Assembly (NCBI GenBank): GCA_022457155.1
Contig: JAJGOT010000474.1
Location: 62,001 to 126,000, forward strand
DNA length: 64,000 nucleotides
Source of the DNA: Cladopsammia gracilis
Lineage: Eukaryota > Cnidaria > Anthozoa > Scleractinia > Dendrophylliidae
Reading direction: 5' to 3'
The translations under genes were made by a program, and so were the position numbers. The notes under the pieces are model-generated. The model was not told the origin of the DNA. It ran no database searches and was given only the letters and a program-made list of their open reading frames with translations. Positions 63,634 through 64,000 of this stretch are shown one piece after another. Position 1 is the stretch's first letter. Each line of letters starts with the position of its first letter.

Positions 63634-64000
63634 TCAGCCAAGCTTTTCCACATCGCTCAATGGAATCCACGAATTGAATTTATCGGAATAGCCTTTCCAT
63701 TTTACCAAGGCTTTCTTTTTCTTGTGATCGCGGCGAAGAACTTTTTCAATGCGGAAAACATTTTGCTCAGTATGCGACAATTCTGCTTCGTAAAACGATC
63801 CGGTGATTTTCTCTCCCAACAGATCAACTAATTTATACGTTACAGGATTTGTGCTCAATATTTCATCAATCACAAATATCTCCTCTGTCCAGTTCGGGGT
63901 GAAACCTTTGTCAAATATCTTTCGCTTATATTTTGAAATTCTAACCCTGTCGCCGACTTTGAATTTTGCTGGGGCATGTTTTGCATAAATCATATCGCTG
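63634..64000 (-). CDS. int: Polinton retroviral-type integrase, C-terminal part
   Basis: The frame is open to the window edge, so the catalytic DDE core lies further right. The visible 120 residues start with FKVGDRVRISKYKRKIFDKG and FTPNWTEEIFVIDEI, the SH3-like DNA-binding domain shared by Polinton integrases. GSFYEAELS and RIEKVLRRDHKKKKALVKWK with YSDKFNSWIPLSDV follow, a chromodomain that may steer integration to chromatin. The stop is TGA (TCA at 63634). No break is seen. Confidence 0.88.
   Translation of the reverse strand, partial: SDMIYAKHAPAKFKVGDRVRISKYKRKIFDKGFTPNWTEEIFVIDEILSTNPVTYKLVDLLGEKITGSFYEAELSHTEQNVFRIEKVLRRDHKKKKALVKWKGYSDKFNSWIPLSDVEKLG

Larger units (their letters stand above)
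56571..64000. mobile_element. Maverick/Polinton element, left part, continues past the window
   Basis: Identified by an intact protein-primed family B DNA polymerase together with a retroviral-type integrase C-terminus with chromodomain, a pairing specific to Polintons and related virus-like elements. Additional genes are a probable VLTF3-like factor, a coiled-coil ORF and two unknown ORFs. The left boundary is proposed at the palindrome starting AGTAGTAATG (56571), because Polintons start with AG, but the opposite TIR is outside the window. Capsid, ATPase and protease genes are not visible here. Confidence 0.85.

Overview
The window looks like nuclear DNA of an animal, most likely an anthozoan cnidarian and perhaps a stony coral. 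It is AT-rich and intron-rich. It holds two spliced host-type genes embedded in a dense, nested set of transposons of kinds common in coral and anemone genomes. The species call is an inference from gene style and repeat families; there is no rRNA or mitochondrial marker, and I saw no tRNA or CRISPR array.

Left third (1-26 kb). On the minus strand lie (i) the 3'-terminal coding exon of an NPF-motif, polyQ/proline-rich protein at 307-1488, possibly a Numb-type endocytic adaptor; (ii) an eight-exon DUF6589-like gene at 7822-12122 whose splice phases agree from exon to exon; and (iii) seven 3' exons of the myosin chaperone UNC-45 at 15748-25898. A Ty3/Gypsy element with very short LTRs (3071-7707) sits just downstream of the DUF6589-like gene. 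Small inverted-repeat elements fill introns and spacers. A 3.2-kb TIR transposon (16718-19894) with an 8-bp target duplication lies inside an UNC-45 intron and carries a CpG-rich core and a possible small spliced gene.

Middle (26-56 kb). I recognise no confident host gene here. Two long foldback elements lie almost end to end (33717-36299 and 36306-38366), each with nested insertions. Next comes a tyrosine-recombinase (DIRS/PAT/Ngaro-type) retroelement at 38460-44632 with a complete A1-B1-A2-B2 split-direct-repeat layout but broken gag, RT/RNase H and recombinase frames. A second YR retroelement (about 46.5-49.2 kb) has a nearly intact recombinase and is split by a 5'-truncated LINE. Further foldback elements, LINE ORF1 remains and microsatellites follow.

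Right end (56.57-64 kb). This is one end of a Maverick/Polinton, a virus-like DNA transposon. Visible genes are an intact 1260-codon protein-primed family B DNA polymerase with an OTU-like segment and Cys-rich region ahead of the exonuclease, a probable VLTF3-like transcription factor overlapping a small coiled-coil ORF, two unrecognised ORFs, and the C-terminus of the chromodomain integrase, which runs off the window. Capsid, ATPase and protease genes are not in view and may lie to the right. Between the polymerase and the leftmost ORF is a duplicated non-coding block with four exact copies of TTCCCACGCGTGGGAA, each reading as two abutting inverted CSL/RBPJ-type sites. I consider this the most interesting regulatory signal in the window.
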